Shown in pieces: positions 8,819 to 16,665 of a DNA stretch of 61,054 nucleotides. The notes under the pieces are model-generated. The model made no database searches. It was given only the letters and a program-made list of their open reading frames with translations, and was not told the DNA's origin. The translations under genes were made by a program, and so were the position numbers. Location: NCBI GenBank assembly GCA_964501915.1, contig CAZCVP010000015.1, positions 1 to 61,054 on the forward strand, written 5' to 3'. This stretch comes from CAYFPX01 sp964501915. Lineage in GTDB: Bacteria; Myxococcota_A; UBA796; CAJQPC01. Numbering within the stretch: the first letter of the stretch is position 1; every line of letters begins with the position of its first letter.

Positions 8819-11490
8819 CCCGTCTCCGCCCGCGGCAGCCGCACGACCACCGCCTTGCTCCAGCCCGCCTCAGGCTCCACCCGTATCGAGCCGGCGTGGC
8901 GGTTGATCAGATCGACCGTCAGGCCCAGGCCCCGGGAGATCTGGCGCCCGCGGATCATGGCGTCGTTCAGCGGCCGGGTGGCGTTGTCGACGAAGCGCAG
9001 CGCCACCTCCTCCAGCCCGGTGATCGGGTCCAGCTCCCCCTCCAGGCGCAGGCCGAGCCGTCCGGCGCCCGGGCCATGGTCCTCGAGCACCACCTGGAGC
9101 GAGTTGCGCAGCACGTTGCTCACGATGTCGTCCAGGTCGTGGGGGTTGATCTTGACCCGCAGCACCTGCTCGGCCCGGTCCTCCACCTCCAGCTCCGGCA
9201 CCACCGCCCCGGCGAAGGAGGGCTCGCCGGAGACCCGCTCCCAGCATCGTCGCAAGAGTCCCGTGCCGAGATCGACCACGCCGGCCTCGCGCACCAGGGC
9301 ACCGAGGGCCTCGTAGCCCTCCTCGTTCAGGACCCGCGACAGGGATCGCAGGGTGTCGGCTCCGTCGGCGCCGCTCCGGTGGAGGTTCGGCGCCAGTCGC
9401 GCCAGGGTGCGGAAGGCGTGGCACATCGGTGCCAGCACCGGGTCCCGCCGGCGGAGGTTGAGACGCAGCCGGTGGGACCGCCCGAGCTGCTCCAGCTCCG
9501 CCACGTAGGCCTCCCAGCGAGCGATCACCTCCCCGGGACCCGTGAGCTGGTCCGCGAGGTCCAGCGCCGGGCCCGGGTCGCCCCGCTCCAGCGCATCGGC
9601 GACCGCCGGCAGCACGGTGGTGTTGTGCTTCAGGACCTCGTGGCGCATCGCGCTGAGGATCCGTGCCGCGTCGGGCGCCGCGTCGGGGCACTCCTCGAGC
9701 AGCGTCGGGATCGACGCTCCCGTGCGCCGCCGCACGACGAGGCCCAGCGGCAGGCCGAGCAGCAGCAAGGCGCCGCCGGCGACCCCGCCGACGGTGAGCT
9801 GCCAGCGGTGCTCCAGCTCCCCGCGCAGCGCCTCGGCGTCGAGGTGGTGGGGCCCGGAGGCCGCGAGGGCGAAGTACTGGTCGAGGGAGCTGCGGGCCTC
9901 CAGCCACCGCCCCTCGGCGTGGTCCATCGCGGCCAGGAAGAACCACGCGGACGGCACGTCGGCCGCGACGGCGGCCCGGAAGCGGGCCCTGGCCTGGACG
10001 ACCTCGCCCCGCGCCAGGTGCAGCTCGCCCAGCTCCTGGTGGATGGGGCCCTGGTGCGGATCGACCTCCAGGGAGAGGTCCCAGGCCGCCAGGGCGCGCT
10101 CCGTCTCCCCGGCCACGAGCAGCAGGGTCGCCTGGAGGTTCAGGGCCTCGGTCCACCTCGGCACCACGGCCAGCGCCGCCTCCAGCTCGGTCCGGGCCGC
10201 CTCCAGGTCGCCCCGGTCCCGGTAGATCTTGGCGACCTGGACCCGCTCCCAGGCCTCCCGCGGCACGTCCTCCGGCGGTCCGGCCCCCGCCAGGCTGGCG
10301 GTGGGCGCCTCGGGGCGATCCCGCGTGAGGTCGTCGAGGCGGGCGCGGGCCTCGTCGGCGTGGGGTCCGGTCGGCTCGGCGTCCAGGTAGGCCGCGAGGT
10401 GCTCGATCGCCGTGTCGAACTCCCCCATCTCCTGGTGCACGCGAGCCAGGCTGAGGTGGAGCCGGGTCCAGGTCGGGCGCTTGCGCAGGGCGATGGCCAG
10501 CTCCTCGGCCGCCTCCCGGTGTCGCCGACCGCCGTAGCGGGTGGCGAGCAGGGTGCCCAGCCGCTCCCGCCAGCGGGCGTCCTCGGGATCCAGGGCGACG
10601 GTCGTGAGCCAGGCCACCTCGGCCTCGCCGACGTCGCCGGTGGCCAGGGCCAGCTCGGCCCAGCAGGCCTGCACCTCCGGGCTGCGCGGCGCCTGGCTGC
10701 GCAGCGACTCCAGGAGGCGTCGTGCCTCGGCGTGGTCCTCGTCGGCGAGGGCCCGGCGCGCGTCTTCGAGTCGCAGCCGGCGCGCCGGGCTCAGGGGCTC
10801 GGCCCGGCCCACGCCCAGCGCCTCCGCGGCCTCTTCGACGGCGATCCGATCCAACCGTGCCGCCGCCTCTTCGGCGACGGGTCCCGTGCCGGCCAGCGCC
10901 AGAGCCCCCTCCAGCCACTCCCGCGCCTCGTCGCGGCGGTCCTCCGCCCGCAGCGCCGAGGCGAGGTCCATCATGAAGGGGCCCACGACCTCCGGGTCCA
11001 GGCGATCCTCGGCCAGCTCCCGGTGCCGCAGGGCGGCCGCGATGGCGACGTCGAGCTGGCCGGCCGCCAGGGCCGCCCGCGCCTGGAGGGCCCAGGCCTC
11101 GGGCCAGCCAAAGCGCAGCCTGGCGAGGCTCTCGTAGATCGCCAGGGCTTCCTCCGGTCGCTCCGGCTCCAGGAGCCGCCCCAGGGCCTCCAGGGCTTCG
11201 GCGTCGTAGCCAAGGCTGCGGTAGGCCCGCTCGGCCCCCTGCAGGTCGCCGGACTGCTCCAGCACCCGACCGAGGCCCATGACCGCCTCGGCCCACTGGG
11301 GTTCCTTGCTCAGCACCACCCGGTAGGCCGCCGCGGCCTTGGCCCACTCGCCGCTGTGCTCGTGGGACGTCGCTCGCCGCAGCACCCCCCGGGTCACGGG
11401 GTCCAGGCCCGCGCCCACCAGGTCGTCGGCCGCGGTGGCCGTCGGCCCCAGCGCCAGCAGCGTCCAGGCGAGCCAGTGCAGCGGTCTCAG
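8815..11490 (-). CDS. Membrane sensor histidine kinase with large periplasmic TPR domain; probable CTG start
   Basis: About 891 residues. Signal or anchor segment (LHWLAWTLLALGPTATA), then about 530 residues of TPR-like repeats, a transmembrane segment near 562-582 (GGALLLLGLPLGLVV), then a cytoplasmic kinase: H-box with probable phosphorylated His617 in MRHEVLKHN, N-box DIVSNVLRNSLQ, G1 FVDNAT, G2 SRGLGLTVDLINRH. The TPR array would sit in the periplasm, so an export signal is required. The only in-frame codon that includes it is CTG at 11490, which overlaps the previous stop as CTGA. The next usable starts (GTG 11418 or later) delete the signal. The gene is coupled to the response regulator upstream and the receiver downstream. 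Confidence 0.85.
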   Translation of the reverse strand: MRPLHWLAWTLLALGPTATAADDLVGAGLDPVTRGVLRRATSHEHSGEWAKAAAAYRVVLSKEPQWAEAVMGLGRVLEQSGDLQGAERAYRSLGYDAEALEALGRLLEPERPEEALAIYESLARLRFGWPEAWALQARAALAAGQLDVAIAAALRHRELAEDRLDPEVVGPFMMDLASALRAEDRRDEAREWLEGALALAGTGPVAEEAAARLDRIAVEEAAEALGVGRAEPLSPARRLRLEDARRALADEDHAEARRLLESLRSQAPRSPEVQACWAELALATGDVGEAEVAWLTTVALDPEDARWRERLGTLLATRYGGRRHREAAEELAIALRKRPTWTRLHLSLARVHQEMGEFDTAIEHLAAYLDAEPTGPHADEARARLDDLTRDRPEAPTASLAGAGPPEDVPREAWERVQVAKIYRDRGDLEAARTELEAALAVVPRWTEALNLQATLLLVAGETERALAAWDLSLEVDPHQGPIHQELGELHLARGEVVQARARFRAAVAADVPSAWFFLAAMDHAEGRWLEARSSLDQYFALAASGPHHLDAEALRGELEHRWQLTVGGVAGGALLLLGLPLGLVVRRRTGASIPTLLEECPDAAPDAARILSAMRHEVLKHNTTVLPAVADALERGDPGPALDLADQLTGPGEVIARWEAYVAELEQLGRSHRLRLNLRRRDPVLAPMCHAFRTLARLAPNLHRSGADGADTLRSLSRVLNEEGYEALGALVREAGVVDLGTGLLRRCWERVSGEPSFAGAVVPELEVEDRAEQVLRVKINPHDLDDIVSNVLRNSLQVVLEDHGPGAGRLGLRLEGELDPITGLEEVALRFVDNATRPLNDAMIRGRQISRGLGLTVDLINRHAGSIRVEPEAGWSKAVVVRLPRAETG

Positions 11491-13112
11491 CGGAAGTCCC
11501 CCTGCAGGCGACGCTTCAGCTCCCGCACCTTGAGCCCCAGCTGGTTGAACCGGAGCTGGACCTTGCGGGCGCAGTCCGGGTCTCCCATCAACACCCGGGC
11601 CATCTGGCGGAAGTCCCCCTCGTGCTGGAGATAGAGCGCGGTGAAGTACTGGCGCTCCACGTCCGTCGCGACCCGGTTCAGGGTCTCCGCCGGTCGCAGC
11701 GCCACCTCGAGGTTCACGCCGTCCTCGGGCACCTCGTGCAGGTCGGCCCGGGTCGCCCGCAACAGGTCCCGGATGAGCTTGGGGCGGATCTGGACCACGT
11801 CGGGGCGGGCCCCCGCCGTCACCCGGGAGAGCTCGGCGAAGGTGAAGATCAGCGCGTTCTCGACGGTCATCGCGAACTCGCGCAGGTTGCCCGTCCAGGG
11901 GTGCCGCCGCAGCAGCCGCATGGCCCGGACGCTGAGCAGCAGGACCAGCACCCCGTCGGCGGGGGGCGGCACCGAGTCCCCGGCCACGACCTTCAGCGCC
12001 GCGATCTCCCCTCCCCCCAGGTGCCGCCGGCGGTAGGTCTCGAGCAGCTCGCTGAGGTGGGGGCCGTCGACCGCCTGCTGGACGAAGAACGAGGCCAGGT
12101 CCGACAGGTCCAGCTTGCGCTCGTTCAGGGGGGGCAGCGACACGGTGCAGGCCGGGTTGAGCCGCATGAAGAGGTCGGCCCGGAAGCGTCCCTCGCGCAC
12201 CATCTGCGGCAGGTCCTCGTGGGTCGCGACGACGAGCTTCACGTCGACCTTGCGCTCCTTCACGTCGCCGATGCGGGTCACGACACCCTCCTGGAGCACC
12301 GTCAGCAGCAGCTTCTGGGCGTCTTCGGAGAGGTTGCCGATCTCGTCCAGGAAGAGCGTGCCGCCGTTGGCCTCCTCGAAGGCGCCCCGGCGGTCGGCCA
12401 CGGACCCGGTGTAGGCCCCCCGGACCGAGCCGAAGAGGTGGGCGCCCATCAGCTCGCGGGGCACGGTGCTCAGGTCCACCGCCACGAACCGTCCCTTGCG
12501 GCCGCTGCGGGGGTGGACGAAGTGCCGGGCGATGAGGCTCTTGCCGGTGCCGGTCGGTCCGCCGAGGATGATCGGCAGCCGACCCCGGGCCAGGGTCAGG
12601 AGCTGGCTGCGCACCCGCCGCATCGAGACCGAGTCCCCCCAGTAGACGACCCCGTCCGCCGTGACCCCCCTCCGCGCCCGCAGGATGCCTTCGATCTGGG
12701 CCCGCAGGGCGACGGCGTCCACGTAGTCGTCGTCGAGGAAGTAGGTCCACTCCTCGGCGTTCAGCTCCTCGGCCGCCCGCTCCAGGGGCAGGTCGTCGCG
12801 GCTGGTCATCAGCACGACCGGCAGATCGGGGTCCCGCCGTCGCAGGGCGCCGAGGATGTGCAGTCCCTGTTCCCGCCGGGCCCGCTCCACGGCCTTCCCA
12901 TCCTTGGGGTCCTCCAGGCCCAGCAGCTTCTCCGGCGGAACGTCGAAGTGCACGTCCAGCAGCACGAGGTCGACACGGCGACGGAGCTTCTGGAGCAGCG
13001 CCTTGGCCTCCTCCCAGTCGTGGGCCGGCCCGTGGTAGTCGTGCTCCGGGATCGCCCGCCGGCACAGCTCGGCGTAGCGCTCCTGGTCGTCGATGATCAG
13101 GACATCGGCCAC
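11487..13112 (-). CDS. NtrC-like response regulator with degenerate GAFTGA loop
   Basis: 541 residues: receiver (1-150, acidic pair D8/D9, phospho-acceptor D53 in LVLLDVHFD, with an insert after it), AAA+ domain (about 160-400, Walker A GGPTGTGKS near 183, Walker B GGTLFLDEIGNL) and a Fis-like C-terminal helix pair (about 490-535). The sigma-54 contact loop reads GAYTGS near 231 instead of GAFTGA. F to Y is tolerated in the family, but the final Ala to Ser is unusual. It may activate sigma-54 weakly or act as a sigma-54-independent regulator. The start ATG lies just after the stop of the 129-residue upstream gene, and its stop overlaps the kinase CTG. Its cognate kinase is almost certainly the gene at 8815. 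Confidence 0.92.
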   Translation of the reverse strand: MADVLIIDDQERYAELCRRAIPEHDYHGPAHDWEEAKALLQKLRRRVDLVLLDVHFDVPPEKLLGLEDPKDGKAVERARREQGLHILGALRRRDPDLPVVLMTSRDDLPLERAAEELNAEEWTYFLDDDYVDAVALRAQIEGILRARRGVTADGVVYWGDSVSMRRVRSQLLTLARGRLPIILGGPTGTGKSLIARHFVHPRSGRKGRFVAVDLSTVPRELMGAHLFGSVRGAYTGSVADRRGAFEEANGGTLFLDEIGNLSEDAQKLLLTVLQEGVVTRIGDVKERKVDVKLVVATHEDLPQMVREGRFRADLFMRLNPACTVSLPPLNERKLDLSDLASFFVQQAVDGPHLSELLETYRRRHLGGGEIAALKVVAGDSVPPPADGVLVLLLSVRAMRLLRRHPWTGNLREFAMTVENALIFTFAELSRVTAGARPDVVQIRPKLIRDLLRATRADLHEVPEDGVNLEVALRPAETLNRVATDVERQYFTALYLQHEGDFRQMARVLMGDPDCARKVQLRFNQLGLKVRELKRRLQGDFR

Positions 13113-13113
13113 G

Positions 13114-13503
13114 TCAGCTCCCTTGTCTCAGGCGGCGGTGGAGGGCGGCGAGGTGGGCGGTCACGGCCCGGGCCCGCTCGGCACAGGCCACCAGCTCCGC
13201 GTCGTCGAGGGTGCCCGCCGCCAGTCCGGGCATCCACCCAGCCAGGTCCGCCACCGCCCGGTCCACGCCGAGCAGGTCCGGGTCGTCCCCCAGGGCCGCC
13301 AGCGCGGGCCGGAGGCGGGTCCACAGCCCCACGGCGTCCTCGCTGCCGGCGCTGCTGCGGCGGGTGTGGAGCACGTCGGCCCGGAGCGCCTCCAGCAGCT
13401 CCTCGCCGGCCGTGCCCGGTGGCAGCCAGCGGGCCGAGAAGGCCACGTACTTGCCCAGGTCGTGCTTGGCAGCGGCGACGGCTTCGACCAGCTCGGATGT
13501 CAT
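13114..13503 (-). CDS. Small helical protein, first gene of the signalling operon
   Basis: 129 residues, not recognised. It is predicted all-helical and cytoplasmic with no signal peptide. An N-terminal helix carries AAAKHDLGKYVAF, which resembles the exposed-His helix of phosphotransfer domains. That resemblance is only by eye. ATG 13503 is preceded by a GAGG 10 bases upstream; the in-frame extension to 13536 adds 11 residues of poor coding character. It sits one base before the sigma-54-type regulator, so it is cotranscribed with the two-component genes and could be a phosphotransfer or anti-activator partner. The 103-bp region upstream (13504-13606) is locally AT-rich and probably holds the operon promoter. 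Confidence 0.65.
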   Translation of the reverse strand: MTSELVEAVAAAKHDLGKYVAFSARWLPPGTAGEELLEALRADVLHTRRSSAGSEDAVGLWTRLRPALAALGDDPDLLGVDRAVADLAGWMPGLAAGTLDDAELVACAERARAVTAHLAALHRRLRQGS

Positions 13504-13606
13504 GGCGGCGTCCTCGCCCTCCCGTGAAGCAAGCACCGTGCCTGCACTGGACGGTCCCTGGACCCCTATTCTCTATGATTCCGAGACGCGATCTACTTCC
13601 AATGTC

Positions 13607-15142
13607 TCACAGCCCGGCCCTGCCCCGCATCAGGTAGACCGCGCCGGCGTTGTTGGAGGCGCTCCCGTCCAGGTAGGCCCCGATCAGCAGGTCGGGCCAG
13701 CCGTCCTGGTCGACGTCGCCAGCCCCGTCCAGCGCCGCGCCCGTGTGGGCGTGGGACACCGGCCCCTTGTACCAGGCGGGGGCGTCGCCGAGGCTGGACT
13801 GGCCGGAGACGGGCCCCAGCACCACGTAGGTCCGGCCGCAGTTGGTGTAGGGCAGGTCGAAGCCATCGGCGCCGATGAGCAGGTCACCGATGGCGTCCCC
13901 GTCCAGGTCGCCGGGGGCCTCGAGCGCCACCCCGGCCCCGTCGTCCCAGGTCTCGCCCCAGAGGATCGCGTCGGCGTCCTCCAGGCCGCGGTCGGCGGTG
14001 ATCGGACCGTGGACGACGTAGACAGCGCCGGTGCCGTAGATGTCCACGCCGGCGGTCGGCGCACCGATGGCCAGGTCCTTCGTCCCGTCCCGGTTCAGGT
14101 CCCGGTTGCCGGCCAGCGAGGCCCCGGCGAGACCATCGAGGGCGTTGCCCGACAGAGTGGCGTCGGCGTCGGCCAGCGCGATCGCCCCGCTGACCGGGCC
14201 CAGCACGACATAGGCCGCCCCGACGGCCTCCTCGTCTCGCTCGGCCCCGGGGGCGCCGATGACGACGTCGCTGACCCCGTCCCCGTCGACGTCGCCGGCG
14301 TTGTGCACCGCCGACCCGGCCGCGGCGTCCGCGCTCGGACCGGTGAAGACCGCCTCCGCCTCCGAGAGCAGGCCGCTCGCGTCGACGGGCCCGGCCACGA
14401 GGAAGGCCGCCCCGGCGTCGACCGCGGCACCGTCGTCGGCCCAGGCTCCGATCAACACGTCCGGCAGGCCGTCATCGGTGGGATCGCCCCCCGCCGCCAC
14501 GGCCGTGCCGGCGAAGGTGCCCCCGGTGTGGACCCAGACCTCGCCCAGGTGGGCGGCCTCGCCGCTGGCGGTGATCGGCCCGTGGATCACGTAGGCCCGG
14601 TGGAAGTCCGCCGTGCCCACCACCAGGTCGGCGATGCCATCGCCGTCGAGGTCCCGCGCCCCGTCCAGGGCCCAGCCGATGTTCTCGCTGTCGAAGGAGC
14701 CCTCGATGACGGCGCTGGCCACGTCGCCGAGGGGGGCCCTGCCCGGCACCGGGTCGGTGATCACGTAGACCGCCCCCGACTCGAGGTAGGTGCCACGCCG
14801 CCCCCAGGCGCCGACGGCGAGGTCCTTGCGCCCGTCGCCGTCGAGATCGCCGGCCTCGGCCACCGCGATGCCCGCCTGGTTCTCCTCGGCGTCCCCGGTC
14901 CAGGTGGCCCAGGCGCTGCCGAGGTCGACGCCGCCGGTGTACTCGCAGGGCCCCGCGCTGTCATCGCAGTCGTTGTCCCGTCCGTCGCCGCAGATCTCCT
15001 CCGCCCCGGGGTGGACCGTCGGGTCGTCGTCGTCGCAGTCCACGTCGCTGAAGCTGCCGTCCCCGTCGCGATCCACGAAGTCCGCGCCCGTGTCGTCGGG
15101 GGGGTCGACACAGCCCAGGAGCGCCCACGTCAGCGTCAGCAT
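13607..15142 (-). CDS. FG-GAP repeat lipoprotein with MopE-type metal-binding motif
   Basis: 511 residues. The lipobox is LTWALLGC, so the mature protein should be acylated at Cys10. An Asp-rich DRDGDG...DCDDDDPTVHPGAEEICGDG...DNDCDD segment (about 24-60) is the putative metal-binding motif common in Myxococcota surface proteins. The rest is seven or so FG-GAP/integrin-alpha-like blades, each with a DLDGDGxxDLxxG calcium loop (for example DLDGDGRKDLAVGA, DLNRDGTKDLAIGA). It should be a surface-exposed beta-propeller with a binding role, not an enzyme. The start overlaps the protease stop by seven bases; it is the last gene of the long operon. Confidence 0.88.
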   Translation of the reverse strand: MLTLTWALLGCVDPPDDTGADFVDRDGDGSFSDVDCDDDDPTVHPGAEEICGDGRDNDCDDSAGPCEYTGGVDLGSAWATWTGDAEENQAGIAVAEAGDLDGDGRKDLAVGAWGRRGTYLESGAVYVITDPVPGRAPLGDVASAVIEGSFDSENIGWALDGARDLDGDGIADLVVGTADFHRAYVIHGPITASGEAAHLGEVWVHTGGTFAGTAVAAGGDPTDDGLPDVLIGAWADDGAAVDAGAAFLVAGPVDASGLLSEAEAVFTGPSADAAAGSAVHNAGDVDGDGVSDVVIGAPGAERDEEAVGAAYVVLGPVSGAIALADADATLSGNALDGLAGASLAGNRDLNRDGTKDLAIGAPTAGVDIYGTGAVYVVHGPITADRGLEDADAILWGETWDDGAGVALEAPGDLDGDAIGDLLIGADGFDLPYTNCGRTYVVLGPVSGQSSLGDAPAWYKGPVSHAHTGAALDGAGDVDQDGWPDLLIGAYLDGSASNNAGAVYLMRGRAGL

Positions 15143-16614
15143 CTCTCGATGCTACCGCGCTGGCTGCGGCGCAGGACCAGCGGCAGCAGCACCAGGAGCC
15201 AACCGAGACCAGGGGCGGGGCCACGACCGCAGCCACAGCCGACCAGGGCTGGCTCCTCGCCTTCGTCGCCGGTGTCCGGGGGACTCCAGGAGTCGTCGAG
15301 GAAGAGGCTCCAGGCGTAGGAGAAGGTCTCGTCCTCCTCGGCGACCTCGGGGGTCGACGCCACCACCAGGGTCACGGTGTCCCAGCTCCCGGCGTCCTCG
15401 ACGGTCCAGGTGGTGTCGTCCACCTCCAGCAGGCGGACCTCCGAGCGGCCCGAGTCCTCGAGGACCAGGGCCAGGCTCCAGCTCGCGGGGCTGCCGGCGG
15501 AGCCGGTGTCGTCGCCGGAGAAGCCCACGTGGACCTCGCCGTCGTCGGGGTACTCGAAGCGCAGCAGGTTGTAGCCGTAGCGGCCGGGCGCCAGCTCCGG
15601 GTCGACCGTCTCGAAGTCCACCTGGCCCTCACCCCGCACCACGGCCGCCGACCGGTGGTCCTGCTGGGCGTAGTAGGGCGCGTGCTCGTCGACGTTGTCC
15701 CGGTAGGCCTCGCCGTGCGCGTAGTCCCAGGTGGTGTTGGCGACGGCGAAGTCGAGGAAGAGCGCGTCCAGGTCGAGCCCTTCGGCGGCCAGGAGCTCGT
15801 CGAGCACCTCCAGTGGATCGGACTGTGACTCGGCGAGCCTCCAGGAGTCGGCGATCAGCGCCGGCTCCACCACGTGCTCCGTGAGGAAGCGGGGAAAGAG
15901 GAAGGCCCCGTACTGGTGGTAGCCCTCGAGGCTCCCGTCCGGGTAGGTGAAGCCGTCCAGGGGCCGCTCGGGCACCAGCAGGTAGCCGAAGAGGAAGACG
16001 GCGTGCCAGGTGTCGTCGGCGAAGACCTCCGGCACCACCCAGTTGGCGGTCGCCTCCCAGTACCAGGCGGCGCCGATGGAGTCCCCGCCGTCGGTGTAGC
16101 TGTAGGCCCCGGTCCGGTCCTGGAGGGCGTGGAAGAACTCGTGGACGGCGACCGAGCGACCGAGGGCGCCGACCTCGGCCACCGTGTCCTGGGCCAGCAC
16201 GACCATCGGGTAGCCGTCGGGGTCGCGGTAGTAGTAGCCGCTGTTGCCATAGTCGTCGGGGGCGCCGCTGCCCGTGTCGCCGATGTAGACGTTGAACAGC
16301 CAGGCGTCGGTGCTCTCGGGCGCCTCCAGGCCGTACGTCCCGACCTGGACGGCCCAGGCCGCCTCGAAGGCCGCGAGCACCTCCTCCACGTCGCCAGTGT
16401 CCACCCGTCCGCTGGTGCCCCACTTCACGACGAAGTTGTCCGAAGCCGCGCGGTTGGGCAGCTCCCCGTAGGCGTCCCGATCGCCCTTGTCGCCGCTCGG
16501 GGGCGGCGGCGGCAGGGGGGCGAGCACGGCGTCGCCCAGCCCCGCCAGCAGGGCCGGGGTGCCACAGGGCGCCACGTCCGACGCCAGCGCCGGGGCCAGC
16601 AGCGACCAGAACAT
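15136..16614 (-). CDS. Secreted zincin metalloprotease-like protein with MYXO-CTERM anchor
   Basis: 492 residues. Signal peptide MFWSLLAPALA, a Pro-rich stretch (LPPPPPS), then a zincin-like domain with VHEFFHALQD, an HExxH zinc motif, near residue 157 and a helix AWYWEATANWVVPEVF that carries a candidate third-ligand Glu. A beta-rich C-terminal domain (about 340-440) follows. The tail has an acidic linker (PDTGDEGEEP), VGCGCGRGP, a hydrophobic stretch and an Arg-containing end, typical of the MYXO-CTERM sorting signal. It is expected at the cell surface. GGAGG lies four bases before ATG 16614. The peptidase subfamily is not identified and activity is inferred from the motif only. Confidence 0.85.
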   Translation of the reverse strand: MFWSLLAPALASDVAPCGTPALLAGLGDAVLAPLPPPPPSGDKGDRDAYGELPNRAASDNFVVKWGTSGRVDTGDVEEVLAAFEAAWAVQVGTYGLEAPESTDAWLFNVYIGDTGSGAPDDYGNSGYYYRDPDGYPMVVLAQDTVAEVGALGRSVAVHEFFHALQDRTGAYSYTDGGDSIGAAWYWEATANWVVPEVFADDTWHAVFLFGYLLVPERPLDGFTYPDGSLEGYHQYGAFLFPRFLTEHVVEPALIADSWRLAESQSDPLEVLDELLAAEGLDLDALFLDFAVANTTWDYAHGEAYRDNVDEHAPYYAQQDHRSAAVVRGEGQVDFETVDPELAPGRYGYNLLRFEYPDDGEVHVGFSGDDTGSAGSPASWSLALVLEDSGRSEVRLLEVDDTTWTVEDAGSWDTVTLVVASTPEVAEEDETFSYAWSLFLDDSWSPPDTGDEGEEPALVGCGCGRGPAPGLGWLLVLLPLVLRRSQRGSIERC

Positions 16615-16665
16615 CTCGCCTCCGGGGGGGAGGGTAGCCCGGCCTGCGGCGGGTCGGGACGGCGG

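Noticed and set aside
11510..13065. Minus-strand frame extending the sensor kinase upstream across the response-regulator gene
   Set aside because: It is the wrong frame of a clear NtrC-like gene; protein-like sequence starts only at the CTG near 11490.
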